DNA of 6,315 bases from an uncultured Lachnospiraceae bacterium (GCA_910588125.1 CAJUPI010000105.1:1-6315); one strand, 5' to 3'. Counted from the first letter of the stretch, positions 1-5,998 are shown. Translations and numbers: made by a program. The notes: a model not told the origin generated them from the sequence alone.

Positions 1-243
1 GCAAAAATCAGGGATTTTAGGAATTCTTGATCCCGAAACCGGAAAAAGCGGCAGAGCATTTCCCGCCTCTTCCCGCTCCTTTTTCCCTGGCGTACCTTCT
101 GAAAAAATTACCTAAATGACTTTGATATCAGTATACCATCATATCCTACAAATTTCTACCCTATCCCTTGCCTTCCGTCTCAAGCTGCGTTATACTAATG
201 AATATTTAGTGCTGATTACAACTTTTCCAAGGAGACTCTCCCG
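1..243. other. Intergenic region upstream of the flippase gene
   Basis: No convincing gene is visible. The right half holds the flippase promoter and ribosome binding site. The left half has an imperfect inverted repeat (41-51 with 73-75 plus 79-86, bulge at 76-78, 21-nt loop); it is followed by no clean T tract on either strand, so I do not call it a terminator. On the minus strand a reading frame opens at ATG 59-57, preceded by AGAGG about six bases upstream, and stays open to the left edge (19 codons, starting MLCRFFRFRDQEF). This could be the start of a divergent gene, but it is far too short to judge. Confidence 0.5.
168..196 (+). promoter_or_regulatory. Sigma-A-type promoter of the flippase gene
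   Basis: TTGCCT (168-173, 4 of 6 matches to TTGACA) and TATACT (191-196, 5 of 6 matches to TATAAT) are separated by exactly 17 bases. The -10 box lies about 47 bases ahead of the flippase ATG, and nothing else starts between them. Just after the -10 there is a short inverted repeat (ACTAA 194-198 / TTAGT 206-210) that could be an operator or chance. A vegetative-type promoter fits a housekeeping flippase better than a strictly sporulation-controlled one, but this is inference. Confidence 0.6.
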
Positions 244-1893
244 ATGGCAAAACAACCCACCAGAACCCCCAAAAACGCCAATACCGGCAATCTCCTCGTC
301 CAGGGCAGTATCCTGGCTATTGCCGGCATTTTTGTCCGTTTTATCGGACTTCTTTATAAGGTCCCGATGATCCGGATTCTGGGACAGGAGGGCATGGGCT
401 ATTACAATACTGCCTATGAAATATATAATATCGGGCTGATCCTGTCTTCCTACAGCCTTCCTTTGGCCATGTCCAAATTAATCGCCGCCCGAAGAGTCCG
501 CAAGCAATATCAGGATGTAGAGCGGGTTTATATCAGTGGTATGATTTTCAGCGCGGCTGCCGGAGGCCTGATGACCCTGATTCTGCTGGTCGGCGGTGAT
601 TTTATCACTGCTGCTATTTTTAAAAGCCCCAGCAGCGCCCTGCCCTTAAAAGTCATGGCCCCCACCATTTTTGTCTTTTCCATCATGGGTGTGATCCGCG
701 GCTATTTCCAGGGCCGGGGGAATATGATCCCTACTTCTGTCTCTCAGATTCTGGAACAGCTTGTCCATGCCGTAGTCAGCATTGCCGCTTCCTACGCCTT
801 TATGCAATGGTTTTCCGATCAGGCAAACCCCAAATCCTATGGTGCTGCCGGAGGAACCTTGGGCACGCTTTGTGGCGCTATCGTAGCTCTTCTCTATCTG
901 GCCTTTATGATGATCCTCTATCGCACATACAACGCAAAAACCTTAAACCGTCGCCAACAGCTTCCCGTGGAAGCCTGGCCTGATGTATATGCAGCGCTCA
1001 TTCTCACCTTGACGCCTATTATCCTGAGTCAGTTCGTCTATCAGCTCAGCGGATCGGTAGACAACTCACTCTTTGGCCAAATCATGGATGCCAAGGGCCT
1101 GGCAGAAGCGGAACGCGCCACATTGCTGGGTGTTTATGGTGGCGAATACCGGCTCTTATCCAATGTTCCGGTGGCCATCGCCTCCTCCCTGGGGGCATCT
1201 ATGATTCCCAGCATTGTCCAGTCACGAACCAGCCACAACCTTCGCGAAGTCAAATACAAGATCCGCATGACCATCAAATTCAATATGCTGATCGCTATCC
1301 CTTGCGCCGTTGGCATGGGAGTGCTGGCCGGCCCTATTATGCAGTTAATTTTCCATGACAGCTCCGAGCTTTCTGCCAATCTGATGCGGATTGGCGCCTT
1401 TGCCGTCGTGTTTTTTTCTCTTTCCACTGTCACCAATGCCGTTTTACAGGGCATTGACCGCATGAGCAAATCCGTCACTCATTCTGCTATCTCCCTGGTA
1501 TTCCATATCATCTTTGTCTACATTATGTTGAAATATTTGGACTGGAACGTATATGGCCTGGTGATTGGCAATGTGACCTTTGCCCTGGTCGTTTGTATTC
1601 TTAACTGGTATTCCATCGGCCGGGCACTGCACTACCGCCAGGAGGTCAAAACCACCTTTCTGCTTCCTCTGTTAGCCGCTGCCATCATGGGAGCCGCCGC
1701 CTGGGGGACCTATCAGGGAATCTATGCCCTGACCAGCCGTAACACGGTCGCAATGCTCATTAGCGTTCCCGTAGCTATGATCATTTATGCCATACTGATC
1801 GTCGTTTTGGGGGCTGTCACAGAAGATGAGCTTCCGGAAATGCCTTTTGGCAGAAAGCTCTTGTCCCTTTTCCGGAAAATGCATCTTTTATAA
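244..1893 (+). CDS. MOP-superfamily lipid/polysaccharide flippase (SpoVB / MurJ-YtgP type)
   Basis: This is an integral membrane protein of 549 residues, expected to have about 14 transmembrane helices. It belongs to the polysaccharide-biosynthesis/MATE-like MOP superfamily, whose SpoVB, YtgP and MurJ members flip undecaprenyl-linked cell-wall precursors across the cytoplasmic membrane. Visible support includes a basic N-terminus followed by hydrophobic segments, the family stretch GMGYYNTAYEIYNIGLIL (50-67) leading into SLPLAMSKLIA (71-81), and FQGRGNMIPTSVSQILEQ (155-172). Further hydrophobic segments lie near 98-118, 137-152, 205-226, 250-268, 343-370, 381-401, 415-430, 435-456, 471-496 and 502-525. 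The ATG is set by AAGGAG at 229-234 with a 9-nt spacer. The length is normal for the family and the frame is intact. It stands alone behind its own promoter and converges on the epimerase gene. Whether it is a vegetative MurJ or a sporulation/exopolysaccharide flippase cannot be settled here, so no symbol is given. Confidence 0.9.
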   Translation: MAKQPTRTPKNANTGNLLVQGSILAIAGIFVRFIGLLYKVPMIRILGQEGMGYYNTAYEIYNIGLILSSYSLPLAMSKLIAARRVRKQYQDVERVYISGMIFSAAAGGLMTLILLVGGDFITAAIFKSPSSALPLKVMAPTIFVFSIMGVIRGYFQGRGNMIPTSVSQILEQLVHAVVSIAASYAFMQWFSDQANPKSYGAAGGTLGTLCGAIVALLYLAFMMILYRTYNAKTLNRRQQLPVEAWPDVYAALILTLTPIILSQFVYQLSGSVDNSLFGQIMDAKGLAEAERATLLGVYGGEYRLLSNVPVAIASSLGASMIPSIVQSRTSHNLREVKYKIRMTIKFNMLIAIPCAVGMGVLAGPIMQLIFHDSSELSANLMRIGAFAVVFFSLSTVTNAVLQGIDRMSKSVTHSAISLVFHIIFVYIMLKYLDWNVYGLVIGNVTFALVVCILNWYSIGRALHYRQEVKTTFLLPLLAAAIMGAAAWGTYQGIYALTSRNTVAMLISVPVAMIIYAILIVVLGAVTEDELPEMPFGRKLLSLFRKMHLL

Positions 1894-1925
1894 AACCTGG
1901 TTCAATCCGACAGCTTTCATTTTTT
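1853..1925 (+). terminator. Possible intrinsic terminator of the flippase gene, inside the epimerase gene
   Basis: GAAAGCT (1853-1859) and AGCTTTC (1912-1918) form a perfect 7-bp inverted repeat. It is followed by A and then six Ts (1920-1925), as expected of a terminator read on the plus strand. The loop is long (52 nt) but contains the 12-bp palindrome TTTTCCGGAAAA (1868-1879), which could compact it. There is no intergenic room, so any terminator for the flippase transcript must lie within one or both coding regions. The stem is short and the loop long, so this is weak. Confidence 0.25.
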
Positions 1926-2733
1926 GTTCTAGATATGCTGCACCTTGTCGGGCGCAGCCATCCCGATCGCCAAAGGGCATGGCTTCCACCGACAAATATC
2001 CGTCATAGCCGATCTCTTTCAATGCTTTCAAAACCTCGTCATAATTGATATGTCCCATTCCCGGCGCCCTTCGATTAGAATCCGCCACATGCATATGGCC
2101 AATCAACGGTCCTGCCAGCCGCAGTACATCTGCCGGATTTTTATCTTCTATATTCATATGAAACAGATCTGGCAGAATATATGTTTCGGATAATTCATAC
2201 TTCTCAATAAAAGCCATCGTTTCCGGAACATTCAGCAACGTATTTGCTTCAAACCGGTTCATCGGCTCGATACACAACCGGATTCCCGATGATACCGCAC
2301 ACCTTTCAAGCGCATGCATACTTTCCGCCAGATGCTTCAGATTATCCTCCAACGTTTCCCCTTCTGAAACTGTACCCCGAATAATGCCAATTGGCATGGC
2401 GCATGGTGCAAAAATGCTGGCCTTTTTGATTTCCTGGCAGTAAATATCCACAGATCTTTTTCGGATCTTCTCATCTGGACTCGAGAAATTCACTCCCTGA
2501 TCTTTTAAGCAAATACATACCACCAATCCCACTCCCAGCTTATGTTTTTCCAAAAGCCTTTTGATCTGACATAGCTCTCTCTCATTTTTTTCATCAATAA
2601 ACAAGTCTACTCCGTTATATCCCGCAGCTGCAGTCCGGCCAAACATTTCATCCCACTCTTTTTCATTGGCCCCTGTGTATACAACCGGCCCAAAAGCGGC
2701 ATCGAAAACAGCTACTGCCAAGCCTTTTTTCAT
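1888..2733 (-). CDS. TIM-barrel sugar isomerase/epimerase, ketose 3-epimerase type
   Basis: A cytosolic 281-residue enzyme of the xylose-isomerase-like TIM-barrel / AP endonuclease 2 superfamily. The D-tagatose/D-psicose 3-epimerase metal ligands can be placed at E156, D189, H215 and E250. Their spacing (33, 26, 35 residues) is that which I recall for E152, D185, H211, E246 of the Pseudomonas D-tagatose 3-epimerase. The substrate-contact positions are also present: E162 in EPMNRFEAN (156-164), H192 in DLFHMNIED (189-197) and R221 after HMHVAD (213-218). The predicted reaction is Mn2+/Co2+-dependent C3 epimerisation of a ketose; a relative acting on another keto sugar or hydroxypyruvate is possible. 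The start is fixed by GGGGGTGA seven bases before ATG. It is the last visible gene of the TRAP operon, 201 nt after dctM, with a structured leader. Its stop overlaps the convergent flippase stop. The active site seems complete, so it is probably functional; the substrate is inferred, not known. Confidence 0.8.
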   Translation of the reverse strand: MKKGLAVAVFDAAFGPVVYTGANEKEWDEMFGRTAAAGYNGVDLFIDEKNERELCQIKRLLEKHKLGVGLVVCICLKDQGVNFSSPDEKIRKRSVDIYCQEIKKASIFAPCAMPIGIIRGTVSEGETLEDNLKHLAESMHALERCAVSSGIRLCIEPMNRFEANTLLNVPETMAFIEKYELSETYILPDLFHMNIEDKNPADVLRLAGPLIGHMHVADSNRRAPGMGHINYDEVLKALKEIGYDGYLSVEAMPFGDRDGCARQGAAYLEQKMKAVGLNQVL

Positions 2734-2783
2734 TTTTATTTCACCCCCATTTAAAAAGAACCATGTGGCAAGATAATTTCGCC

Positions 2784-2825
2784 CTAAATATTTTTGCCCT
2801 GGAAGAAAGAGCGTCTGACCACCAT
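2784..2825 (-). CDS. Possible 13-codon leader peptide ORF ahead of the epimerase gene
   Basis: On the minus strand ATG at 2825-2823 is preceded by a strong AAAGGAG (2836-2830) at a short 4-nt spacing. It encodes MVVRRSFFQGKNI, ending in TAG at 2786-2784, 50 bases before the epimerase start. The Shine-Dalgarno lies inside one arm of the hairpin at 2795-2846, and the ORF runs through the loop and other arm, so folding and translation would exclude each other. There is no run of one regulatory amino acid apart from an Arg pair (AGA CGC) and a Phe pair. This may be a leader peptide, or chance in a purine-rich hairpin. Confidence 0.3.
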   Translation of the reverse strand: MVVRRSFFQGKNI

Positions 2826-2846
2826 CCTACTCCTTTCTCCAGGGCA
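2795..2846 (-). promoter_or_regulatory. Stable hairpin in the dctM-epimerase gap
   Basis: TGCCCTGG (2795-2802) pairs perfectly with CCAGGGCA (2839-2846). The stem continues as A2803-T2838, a one-base bulge, five pairs (2805-2809 / 2833-2837), a bulge at 2832 and two more pairs, giving about 16 bp around an 18-nt loop. Read on the minus strand it is followed by AAAAATATTT, not a U tract, so it is not a standard intrinsic terminator. It may be a 3' end protector for dctM mRNA, a processing site or an attenuator. A competing pairing exists (GGCAA 2767-2771 with TTGCC 2794-2798) that would break the outer arm. Confidence 0.5.
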
Positions 2847-2859
2847 TACCTATGAAACA

Positions 2860-2888
2860 ATATTAACTTAATAACATCGATTTTGCAA
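2860..2888 (-). promoter_or_regulatory. Weak candidate internal promoter for the epimerase gene
   Basis: On the minus strand TTGCAA (2888-2883) and TAATAT (2865-2860) are 17 bases apart, each matching four of six consensus bases. Transcription would begin around 2853, just before the hairpin at 2846-2795, giving the epimerase a roughly 120-base structured leader. The region is AT-rich, so a chance match is quite possible. Confidence 0.3.
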
Positions 2889-2934
2889 CTAATTCCCTTT
2901 CCAATAACAATCTCTGAAAATTATCAGCCTATCT

Positions 2935-4221
2935 TTAGAACAGTCCCGGGAACAGCATAGACGGAATCGCCAGCCAAGCCATGGGGAACAGTACCAATAA
3001 TAACAATACCACGATTGAGGACAGGAAATAAGGAAGCGTTCCCTTAAATGCATCCTCGATGGTGATTCCACTGATGGAAGAAGCAATCAGCAGGCACAGG
3101 CCATAAGGCGGAGTAACCAATCCCAGCGCCAACGTAACCACGATAATCAGACCCAGGATAATCGGGCTGATACCTAACGCATTAGCTGCCGGAAGGATGA
3201 TCGGGACAAACAGGATCATCGCCGGAACCGCATCCATAAATGTACCTACGAACATGAAGAATGCCACCACAACCAGCAAGAATACCAGCCAGCCGCCAGC
3301 CATATTGGCAAAGAACTGCTGTACAATCACATTCAGCTGATAATAGCTGAGCAATTCACCCAGGGCATTTGCCGTGGCCAGTGCAAACAGAGACAGCGAA
3401 GACATCTTCATCGTCTCAATCAGAATCCTTGGCAGATTCTTCACTTTAATAGTACGATAGAAGAACAAGCCGACCAGCAGTGCATACATGCTGGCAAATG
3501 CTGCCGACTCTGTCGGAGTGAACAAACCGGAGACAATACCGCCGATCAAGATAATTGGCGTCAACAGCGCCGGCATAGACTGCCAGACCAGCTTCATGGC
3601 GTCTTTGGCCGATACCCGCTCACATTTGGGGAAATTTTTCTTCTTGGAGTACAGCTTAACCACTGCCATCATCGCCAGGCCTAAGAGAATACCTGGCACC
3701 AGGCCCGACATGAATAGCGCACCGGTACTGACATTGGCAATACCCGCATATACCACCATCGTAATACTGGGCGGTATGATAGAACCCAGAGTAGAAGATG
3801 CCGCCGTAACACCTACGGAAGTTCCCTTGTCATAGCCCTGCTTTTCCATCGCTGGAATAAAGATCTTACCCACGCCAGCCGTATCCGCCTGGGAGGAACC
3901 GGAAATACCGGCAAAGATCATGGATACCAACACATTGGAATATGCCAGGCCACCGCGGAAATGTCCCACCAGCGCATTACAGCAATCAATCAGTTTCTCT
4001 GTGATCTCACCCTCGTTCATCAGGTTCGCCGCCAGAATAAACAGAGGAACCGCCAACAGGGTAAAGCTGTTCAAACCATTAAACATCTTGGAGAATACAA
4101 CTGTGTTGGGAATCTGGGCCAGGGAAGCGATACCGGTAAAGGACACTACGCCCAGGGCAAAGGAAATCGGCACACCAAGCGCCACGAAAAGAACAAACAT
4201 AATAACTAATATTGCACCCAT
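2935..4221 (-). CDS. TRAP transporter large permease, DctM subunit
   Basis: A 428-residue polytopic membrane protein, the usual length for DctM, forming the translocation channel of a Na+-coupled tripartite ATP-independent periplasmic-type transporter. Family landmarks are clear: LFILAANLMNEGEI (60-73), GHFRGGLAYSNVLVSM (86-101) with FAGISGSSQADTAGVG (103-118), GSIIPPS (146-152), GLFTPTESAA (232-241), GTFMDAVPAMI (326-336) and LGLVTPPYG (367-375). About a dozen hydrophobic segments span the chain, in two related halves. It starts at ATG 4221-4219, which overlaps the dctQ stop by one base (TAATG), implying translational coupling. Its own AAAGGGGG lies nine bases upstream. The partners are DctQ and DctP immediately upstream. 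The substrate is set by DctP; a carboxylate (organic or sugar acid) is expected from family knowledge. YiaN/SiaM-like relatives are equally possible, so the symbol names the family. Confidence 0.93.
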   Translation of the reverse strand: MGAILVIMFVLFVALGVPISFALGVVSFTGIASLAQIPNTVVFSKMFNGLNSFTLLAVPLFILAANLMNEGEITEKLIDCCNALVGHFRGGLAYSNVLVSMIFAGISGSSQADTAGVGKIFIPAMEKQGYDKGTSVGVTAASSTLGSIIPPSITMVVYAGIANVSTGALFMSGLVPGILLGLAMMAVVKLYSKKKNFPKCERVSAKDAMKLVWQSMPALLTPIILIGGIVSGLFTPTESAAFASMYALLVGLFFYRTIKVKNLPRILIETMKMSSLSLFALATANALGELLSYYQLNVIVQQFFANMAGGWLVFLLVVVAFFMFVGTFMDAVPAMILFVPIILPAANALGISPIILGLIIVVTLALGLVTPPYGLCLLIASSISGITIEDAFKGTLPYFLSSIVVLLLLVLFPMAWLAIPSMLFPGLF

Positions 4222-4706
4222 TATTTATTGCCCCCTTTCCCCAGACTTAAGACATCTTCAATAATCTGATATACCAGATAAATAGCAGAAGTAATCCCGC
4301 ATAACGGCAAGCACAGCCAGGTAGGTCCTCTCTTGAAGGACGGAATGTTCACCCAGGTATAATTCCAAAACTGCTTTGTAACTTTAACTCCATAGTAGGC
4401 CATCAAAATAGCAAAGACCAACATAATCAGAGAAATCACGATAGACAAAATCTTTTTTGCCGGTCCATCCTTCAGCATATCGCTGATGGAAGTAAATGCA
4501 AAATGACGCTTCTCATATACCATGGCGCCTGCTCCCATAAATACGGCCCAGATAAAGGAATACATGGACACATCTTCCGTCCAGGTAGCCGCAATCCCCA
4601 AATAACGGGAAAGCATCTGGAATACAACCGTGAGAAGGAATATGCACAGGAAGAATCCACCGATCGCCACCTGGATCTTCTGCATCATCTCAATCGCTTT
4701 CTTCAT
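4221..4706 (-). CDS. TRAP transporter small permease, DctQ subunit
   Basis: A 161-residue membrane protein with four predicted helices (about 12-32, 46-64, 86-106, 128-148), the standard DctQ topology. The central SRYLGIAATWTEDVSMY (33-49), followed by WAVFMGAGAMV (53-63) and KRHF (66-69), resembles the conserved R...W.EE...F.W..F.GA....R.H pattern of the family. DctQ binds DctM and is needed for transport, scaffolding the elevator domain and helping dock DctP. The start has AAAGGAG (4720-4714) with a 7-nt spacer. The stop TAA shares its last base with the dctM ATG. The gap to dctP is 148 nt and contains a GC hairpin and a perfect inverted repeat, so the permease pair may be expressed at a different level from the binding protein. 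Confidence 0.88.
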   Translation of the reverse strand: MKKAIEMMQKIQVAIGGFFLCIFLLTVVFQMLSRYLGIAATWTEDVSMYSFIWAVFMGAGAMVYEKRHFAFTSISDMLKDGPAKKILSIVISLIMLVFAILMAYYGVKVTKQFWNYTWVNIPSFKRGPTWLCLPLCGITSAIYLVYQIIEDVLSLGKGGNK

Positions 4707-4721
4707 TTTTCTTCTCCTTTT

Positions 4722-4744
4722 CTGTTAAAACAAAATTTTAACAG
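4722..4744. repeat. Perfect 9-bp inverted repeat just upstream of dctQ
   Basis: CTGTTAAAA (4722-4730) and TTTTAACAG (4736-4744) are exact reverse complements separated by five bases. On the minus strand the repeat ends one base before AAAGGAG of dctQ. It could be an operator for a dimeric regulator. A TAAAAT in its left arm (minus strand) sits 17 bases after TTAAAG, a poor -35, so a repressible internal promoter is conceivable. It could equally act as an RNA hairpin next to the ribosome binding site. Confidence 0.55.
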
Positions 4745-4770
4745 TTTCTTTACACATCTTTAAGCGGAAC

Positions 4771-4800
4771 AACAGCCACCCAGTCTCCCAGGTGACTGCT
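4771..4800 (-). promoter_or_regulatory. GC-rich hairpin between dctP and dctQ
   Basis: AACAGCCACC (4771-4780) and GGTGACTGCT (4791-4800) pair over 10 bp, including two G-U wobbles in the minus-strand RNA, around a 10-nt loop. No U tract follows on the minus strand (GTTCCGCTT), so it is not a standard terminator. Hairpins behind binding-protein genes are known to protect the upstream message or partly stop transcription, which raises binding protein over permease. That role here is inferred. Confidence 0.45.
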
Positions 4801-4854
4801 GCGTCCTGAAAATCTTAATTTACATCCTGGCGCTTTGACACTCTCCGCTAATTT

Positions 4855-5967
4855 TTATTCTGCTGCTGCACGGATCATCTCCAGCTCGGCAGTCATGTTA
4901 TTGTCCGCTGCAAACTTATCCTGAATCGGCAGAGCCAGCGCTTTGAAGGCATCAATATCCAGATCCTCGAAATTAGTTACTATCGCTCCATCAGCGATAA
5001 CCTTCTCCTTAGACTCCTTAAACATGCGATAAACAACCTCACGCTCTTCCTTGGTACAAGCCTCAACTGCCTCGTCGATCCATCCCTTCTGCTCATCGGT
5101 CAATCCGTCATAGAAATGGCCATTCATCAGCAGCAGACGAGTGGTATAGTCATGATGAGTCTCTGCAATATGCTTACCATTATCAGTCTTATGATGCTCC
5201 TTCAGCATAAAGCTGGTGTAATCGTTCTCAGCAGAATCTACTACGCCCTGCTGCAATGCCTGATACAGCTCACCCCATGCCACGGATGTGGGAATCGCGC
5301 CACATGCCTTCCAGAATTCCTGCTGTACCTGAGAAGACTGCGTACGAATCGTCATGCCTTTCAGATCATCCGGCTTGGTAATATCTTTCTTTCCATAATA
5401 ATCACGTACAGAAGAAGACCAATAAGCCATAATCCGGAAGTTATTTCCTGTCTTCTCGCTAACGGTTGTCTTCATCTTCTCACCAAACTCACCATCCAGG
5501 CACTTCTCCCAGTGATCAAAACTGTCAAACAGATAGTTCAGAGAAAAGATATCTACCTCCGGTACGCCGATAGCCGTCATAAAACCAGGGGATGCAACTA
5601 CCATAGACGCCGCTCCCATCTCCAGCTTTTCAATCAGCTCGTTCTCATTCTCACCCAAGGTTCCTTTATGTACCGTCACAGAAATCTTGCCGCCGGAAAT
5701 ATCCTCCAATACTTCTTTGAACTTATCCATACCATAGGAATACGGATTGTCCAGAGATGTCTGGTTTGAGGCAATGATCAGATTCAGCTCGGCATTCGCC
5801 GCCGGCGCTTCCGGAGCTGCTGCTTCCCCGCCGCCTGCTGCTGTCGTCTCTCCGCCTGCTGCCGGAGCTGCTGGTGCCGGTGCCGCCGCCGGCGGGGTCG
5901 GTCCACAGCCTGCCAGAGTTCCTACTACCATGGCTCCTGCCAGTAACAATGATAATGTCTTCTTCAT
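4855..5967 (-). CDS. TRAP transporter substrate-binding lipoprotein, DctP family
   Basis: A 370-residue extracytoplasmic binding protein that delivers substrate to DctQM. It has a lipoprotein signal: a basic MKK start, a hydrophobic core and the lipobox LAGC with Cys21 as the lipidation site, as expected in a monoderm. Residues 22-58 are an Ala/Pro/Gly-rich tether with almost no other residues except Glu and Thr. The DctP fold starts near 60. DLKGMTIRT (201-209) carries the Arg (R208) that in this family forms the salt bridge to the substrate carboxylate. WGELYQALQQGVVDSAEND (231-249) matches the Y-ALQ-GVVDGxEN signature with Ser in place of the usual Gly at 245. Without the tether the length is normal. 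The start is ATG 5967-5965 with AAGGG ten bases upstream, held in the loop of an A/U hairpin. It lies 103 nt after the Ldh-family gene. A C4-dicarboxylate, a keto acid or a sugar acid are all possible; sequence alone does not tell. Confidence 0.92.
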   Translation of the reverse strand: MKKTLSLLLAGAMVVGTLAGCGPTPPAAAPAPAAPAAGGETTAAGGGEAAAPEAPAANAELNLIIASNQTSLDNPYSYGMDKFKEVLEDISGGKISVTVHKGTLGENENELIEKLEMGAASMVVASPGFMTAIGVPEVDIFSLNYLFDSFDHWEKCLDGEFGEKMKTTVSEKTGNNFRIMAYWSSSVRDYYGKKDITKPDDLKGMTIRTQSSQVQQEFWKACGAIPTSVAWGELYQALQQGVVDSAENDYTSFMLKEHHKTDNGKHIAETHHDYTTRLLLMNGHFYDGLTDEQKGWIDEAVEACTKEEREVVYRMFKESKEKVIADGAIVTNFEDLDIDAFKALALPIQDKFAADNNMTAELEMIRAAAE

Positions 5968-5991
5968 AATAAAATTTCCCTTCTTTTATTA
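5965..5991 (-). promoter_or_regulatory. A/U hairpin presenting the dctP ribosome binding site
   Basis: TAATAAAA (5967-5974) and TTTTATTA (5984-5991) are perfect 8-bp arms around a 9-nt loop. In the minus-strand mRNA the loop reads GAAGGGAAA, the only Shine-Dalgarno available, and the last stem base is the A of the dctP AUG. The stem has A-U pairs only, so it would melt easily. It might shorten the effective distance between the Shine-Dalgarno and the start, or make initiation sensitive to temperature or a protein. Confidence 0.4.
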
Positions 5992-5998
5992 AATTATT

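Noticed and set aside
116..370. 84-codon plus-strand frame overlapping the start of the flippase gene
   Set aside because: It lies in another frame of the flippase start and its promoter region, has no ribosome binding site and has no recognisable protein features.
1828..1860. Hairpin GAGCTT ... TGCC-TTTT-GGCA ... AAGCTC near the flippase end as a terminator
   Set aside because: It lies wholly inside the coding sequence about 30 bases before the stop, has unpaired internal bases and only a broken pyrimidine tract after it, so termination there would truncate the message.
3488..4264. Three plus-strand frames of 82-115 codons antisense to dctM
   Set aside because: All lie opposite strongly conserved DctM motifs, lack ribosome binding sites and resemble no protein family.
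4725..4757. 10-codon minus-strand mini-ORF (MCKETVKILF) between dctP and dctQ
   Set aside because: There is no Shine-Dalgarno in front of it and it runs through the palindrome; it looks like chance.
5116..5769. 217-codon plus-strand frame antisense to dctP
   Set aside because: It is a shadow of the clearly identified dctP frame, with no Shine-Dalgarno and a Leu/Ile/Arg/His-rich composition typical of antisense translation.
5747..5992. 81-codon Ala/Gly/Pro-rich plus-strand frame
   Set aside because: It is the antisense of the DctP Ala/Pro/Gly tether; GC-rich low-complexity codons leave both strands open.
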